From Flavobacterium sp. 5 (GTDB lineage Bacteria; Bacteroidota; Bacteroidia; Flavobacteriales; Flavobacteriaceae): 64,000 nt of DNA. The position numbers were made by a program, and so were the translations under genes. The notes under the pieces are model-generated. The model did not search any database. It had not been told where the DNA came from and saw only the letters and a program-made list of their open reading frames with translations. The stretch spans positions 1,364,001 through 1,428,000 of the forward strand of contig NZ_PHUE01000001.1 in the NCBI RefSeq assembly GCF_002813295.1, read 5' to 3'. Numbering within the stretch: position 1 is the first letter of the stretch; every line of letters begins with the position of its first letter. Below are positions 62,109 through 64,000 of this stretch, one piece after another.

Positions 62109-62903
62109 TTATATGTTAATTGAAACTACATATCCTTCGAAGCTTCGGACATTGAAAACGGTACCGTCTTCAAAAATGAGGTATTGTCCTTTGATTCCCG
62201 TTAGCTTTCCTTGAAAATGAGGTGTTTTGTCTAGACTTAAACTGGCTATTTTTTTGGGATAATTTAGAACTGGGAAATGCATTTCGTATAGGTCATTTTT
62301 ATCTAAATGGTAGTATTTATGAACTTCGGTTGGAATGAGGCTTTCTACTTTTAATTTTTCGGCAATTAAATCGATAGGTACCACATCGTTTTGAAGCATT
62401 TTGCGCCAATTGGTTTTATCTGCATAATGATTTTTTAGGGCTACCTCGGTGATTCCTGCTAGATATCGATTGGGTACTTCGACAATGGATATTGCTTGAG
62501 TTGCTCCTTGGTCTATCCATCGGGTTGGCATTTGGGTTTTGCGGGTCACTCCTACTTTGACCTCACTGGATAAGGCCAAATAGACGATGTGAGGTTGCAA
62601 TTGTACTTTTTGTTCGTAGTCTAAATCACGGTCGGCAATGCCAAGGTGTGCGGTACTTAATTCGGGTTTCATGATCCAATCGCCCACCGCAGGACTTGAA
62701 TAGAAACAATCGTAACAGAATCCTTGACGGAATATTTTTTTCTTTTTACCGCAATTCAAACATTGATATCCTTCAAAATTAATTTCTACATCTTTGTTTA
62801 AAAGTTGATTCATGTTTAAAAAACTGTTTTCGAAAACCAAATAATATTGGATTGGATTTCCGAATTCGGTTTGCATTTTAGAAAGTACTCCTTGGTATGT
62901 CAT
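62109..62903 (-). CDS. DUF2797 family protein
   Basis: A protein of 264 aa with no signal peptide. Residues Cys48, Cys51, Cys63 and Cys66 form a CxxC-n11-CxxC zinc-finger-like motif, and the family core follows with SPAVGDWIMKPELSTAHLGI, VGVTRKTQMPTRWIDQGA and VPNRYLAGITEVALK. The family is uncharacterised, seen in Bacteroidota and Actinobacteria. Divergent from the GH3 gene. Confidence 0.85.
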   Translation of the reverse strand: MTYQGVLSKMQTEFGNPIQYYLVFENSFLNMNQLLNKDVEINFEGYQCLNCGKKKKIFRQGFCYDCFYSSPAVGDWIMKPELSTAHLGIADRDLDYEQKVQLQPHIVYLALSSEVKVGVTRKTQMPTRWIDQGATQAISIVEVPNRYLAGITEVALKNHYADKTNWRKMLQNDVVPIDLIAEKLKVESLIPTEVHKYYHLDKNDLYEMHFPVLNYPKKIASLSLDKTPHFQGKLTGIKGQYLIFEDGTVFNVRSFEGYVVSINI

Positions 62904-62950
62904 TTATAGTAAAGTTTCGGATTTAACGTATCTAGTTAAACAAATTTTGT

Positions 62951-62958
62951 TATTTTTG
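62951..62958 (+). promoter_or_regulatory. -7 element of the GH3-family gene
   Basis: TATTTTTG matches TAnnTTTG, 46 nt before the ATG at 63005. Confidence 0.55.
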
Positions 62959-63004
62959 GTAAAGTTAGCATTACTATTCCATAACTCATAACCTTACTTT
63001 AAAA

Positions 63005-64000
63005 ATGCCTTTAGCCATTATAAATTCTATCGCTTCTTGGTTCTTGAAACAAAGAATTCATCAGATCGAACTTTTCTTGAAGTATCCTAATGAGGTTCAG
63101 GAGGAATTGTTGATGAATTTGATTCGGTCATCTGAGGATACTGTTTTTGGGAAGCAATTTGATTATGCTTCGATAAAATCATACAAAACTTTTGCTGATA
63201 GAATTCCAATTTCGAGTTATGAAGATTTGGAGCCTTATATAGAACGTACTCGCCAGGGGGAACAAAATGTACTTTGGAACACTCCCGTAAAATGGTTTGC
63301 AAAATCTAGTGGTACTACCAATGCTAAAAGTAAATTTATACCAGTAAGTAGTGAAGCTCTCGAAGATTGTCATTACAAAGGAAGTAAGGATTTGTTGTGT
63401 TTGTATTTGAATAATAATGAAGAATCTGAAATGTTTGTGGGCAAAAGCTTGCGTCTAGGTGGTAGTTCTCAGATTTATGAAAACAACAATACTTTTTTTG
63501 GTGATTTGTCGGCTATTTTGATTGAAAACATGCCTATTTGGGCAGAATTTAGCAGTACTCCTAGCAGTAAAATTTCGTTGATGAGCGAATGGGAGACCAA
63601 AATGAGTGCTATCATCAAAGAAACTATAAATGAAAATGTAACGAGTTTTGCAGGTGTTCCTTCTTGGATGCTGGTACTAATGAATAAAGTCCTTGAAGAG
63701 ACTGGAAAAACAAACCTAATGGAAGTTTGGCCTAACTTGGAAGTGTACTTTCATGGTGGTGTGAGTTTTGATCCTTATAGAGAACAATACCAAAAAATAC
63801 TTCCGCAAAACCAATTCAAATACTACGAAATTTACAATGCTTCTGAAGGTTTTTTTGCCATTCAGGACTTGAATAACTCTAGTGATTTGTTGTTAATGCT
63901 GGACTACGGAATTTTCTATGAATTTATTCCTATGGATACTTTTGGAACTCCAGAACAAAAAGCAATTCGACTAGCAGATGTTGAATTGTTTAAGAACTAT
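63005..64000 (+). CDS. GH3-family protein (acyl-acid-amido synthetase-like), cut by window end
   Basis: The frame runs from the ATG at 63005 to the right edge without a stop (332 codons seen), so the gene is incomplete here. GH3 proteins are adenylate-forming enzymes; in plants they conjugate auxin or jasmonate to amino acids. The motif KSSGTTNAKSKFIPVS (adenylation P-loop) and YYEIYNASEGFFAIQD (the Tyr/Ser-Glu motif) are typical, and FAGVPSWML is also conserved. Bacterial members exist in Bacteroidota and their substrates are unknown. Confidence 0.88.
   Translation, partial: MPLAIINSIASWFLKQRIHQIELFLKYPNEVQEELLMNLIRSSEDTVFGKQFDYASIKSYKTFADRIPISSYEDLEPYIERTRQGEQNVLWNTPVKWFAKSSGTTNAKSKFIPVSSEALEDCHYKGSKDLLCLYLNNNEESEMFVGKSLRLGGSSQIYENNNTFFGDLSAILIENMPIWAEFSSTPSSKISLMSEWETKMSAIIKETINENVTSFAGVPSWMLVLMNKVLEETGKTNLMEVWPNLEVYFHGGVSFDPYREQYQKILPQNQFKYYEIYNASEGFFAIQDLNNSSDLLLMLDYGIFYEFIPMDTFGTPEQKAIRLADVELFKNY

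Overview
The window looks like the chromosome of a Flavobacterium-type member of the Bacteroidota. The evidence is the AT-rich sequence, promoters built on the Bacteroidota -7 element TAnnTTTG in place of a sigma70 -10 box, proteins of the type IX secretion system (T9SS), and many lineage-typical families (DUF5916, DUF2490, DUF983, DUF6370, DUF2797, a HPPK-deoxynucleoside kinase fusion). Most of it is ordinary core genome. Both ends are cut: the left edge falls in a sulfatase, the right edge in a GH3-family gene.

Layout. 1-1.3 kb: sulfatase C-terminus and two identical tRNA-Gly(TCC) genes. 1.7-9.1 kb: envelope genes, with two convergent L,D-transpeptidases and a tandem pair of DUF5916 proteins. 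9.3-20.4 kb: housekeeping (gpmI, DUF445, map plus a methyltransferase, a SNF2-type helicase, the T9SS Plug-like protein, apaG, P5C dehydrogenase). 20.5-27.3 kb: amidohydrolase between two near-identical hairpins, DUF2490, rsmG, a fatty acid desaturase, aspartate aminotransferase, and purT preceded by a dispersed repeat. 27.4-28.9 kb: a small accessory patch with an uncharacterised protein, a 21-bp tandem repeat array, a small helix-turn-helix protein and a cluster of short palindromes. 28.9-34.6 kb: AraC regulator, DUF983, DUF6370, then a two-component system followed by a USP-like protein and a bestrophin channel.

34.6-40.4 kb: a Crp/Fnr-type regulator followed by a pirin/GNAT(YjdJ)/OsmC/YjdI cluster, a sugar O-acetyltransferase, a GH130-like protein and a YceI protein. 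The pirin and YceI promoters share an FNR-box-like palindrome at identical spacing from identical -7 elements, which suggests one small regulon driven by the neighbouring Crp/Fnr protein. I consider this the best candidate for an undescribed system here. 40.5-46.1 kb: fabD, a galE/NTF2-like/DegT operon, kdtA and a repeat-bearing small lipoprotein. 46.1-47.5 kb: an intact IS4-type insertion sequence. 47.5-56.3 kb: DUF1508, tRNA-Leu and tRNA-Gly, mutS, DUF1573, a TrmH methyltransferase, a large T9SS type B-sorted LRR/lectin surface protein, and the HPPK-kinase fusion. 56.4-64 kb: sppA, an AsmA-like protein, a VOC protein, a repeat-rich intergenic region, DUF2797 and the GH3 gene.

No CRISPR array, prophage, restriction system or recognisable defence island was found. 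All calls come from reading the sequence and from remembered family features; no database search was run.
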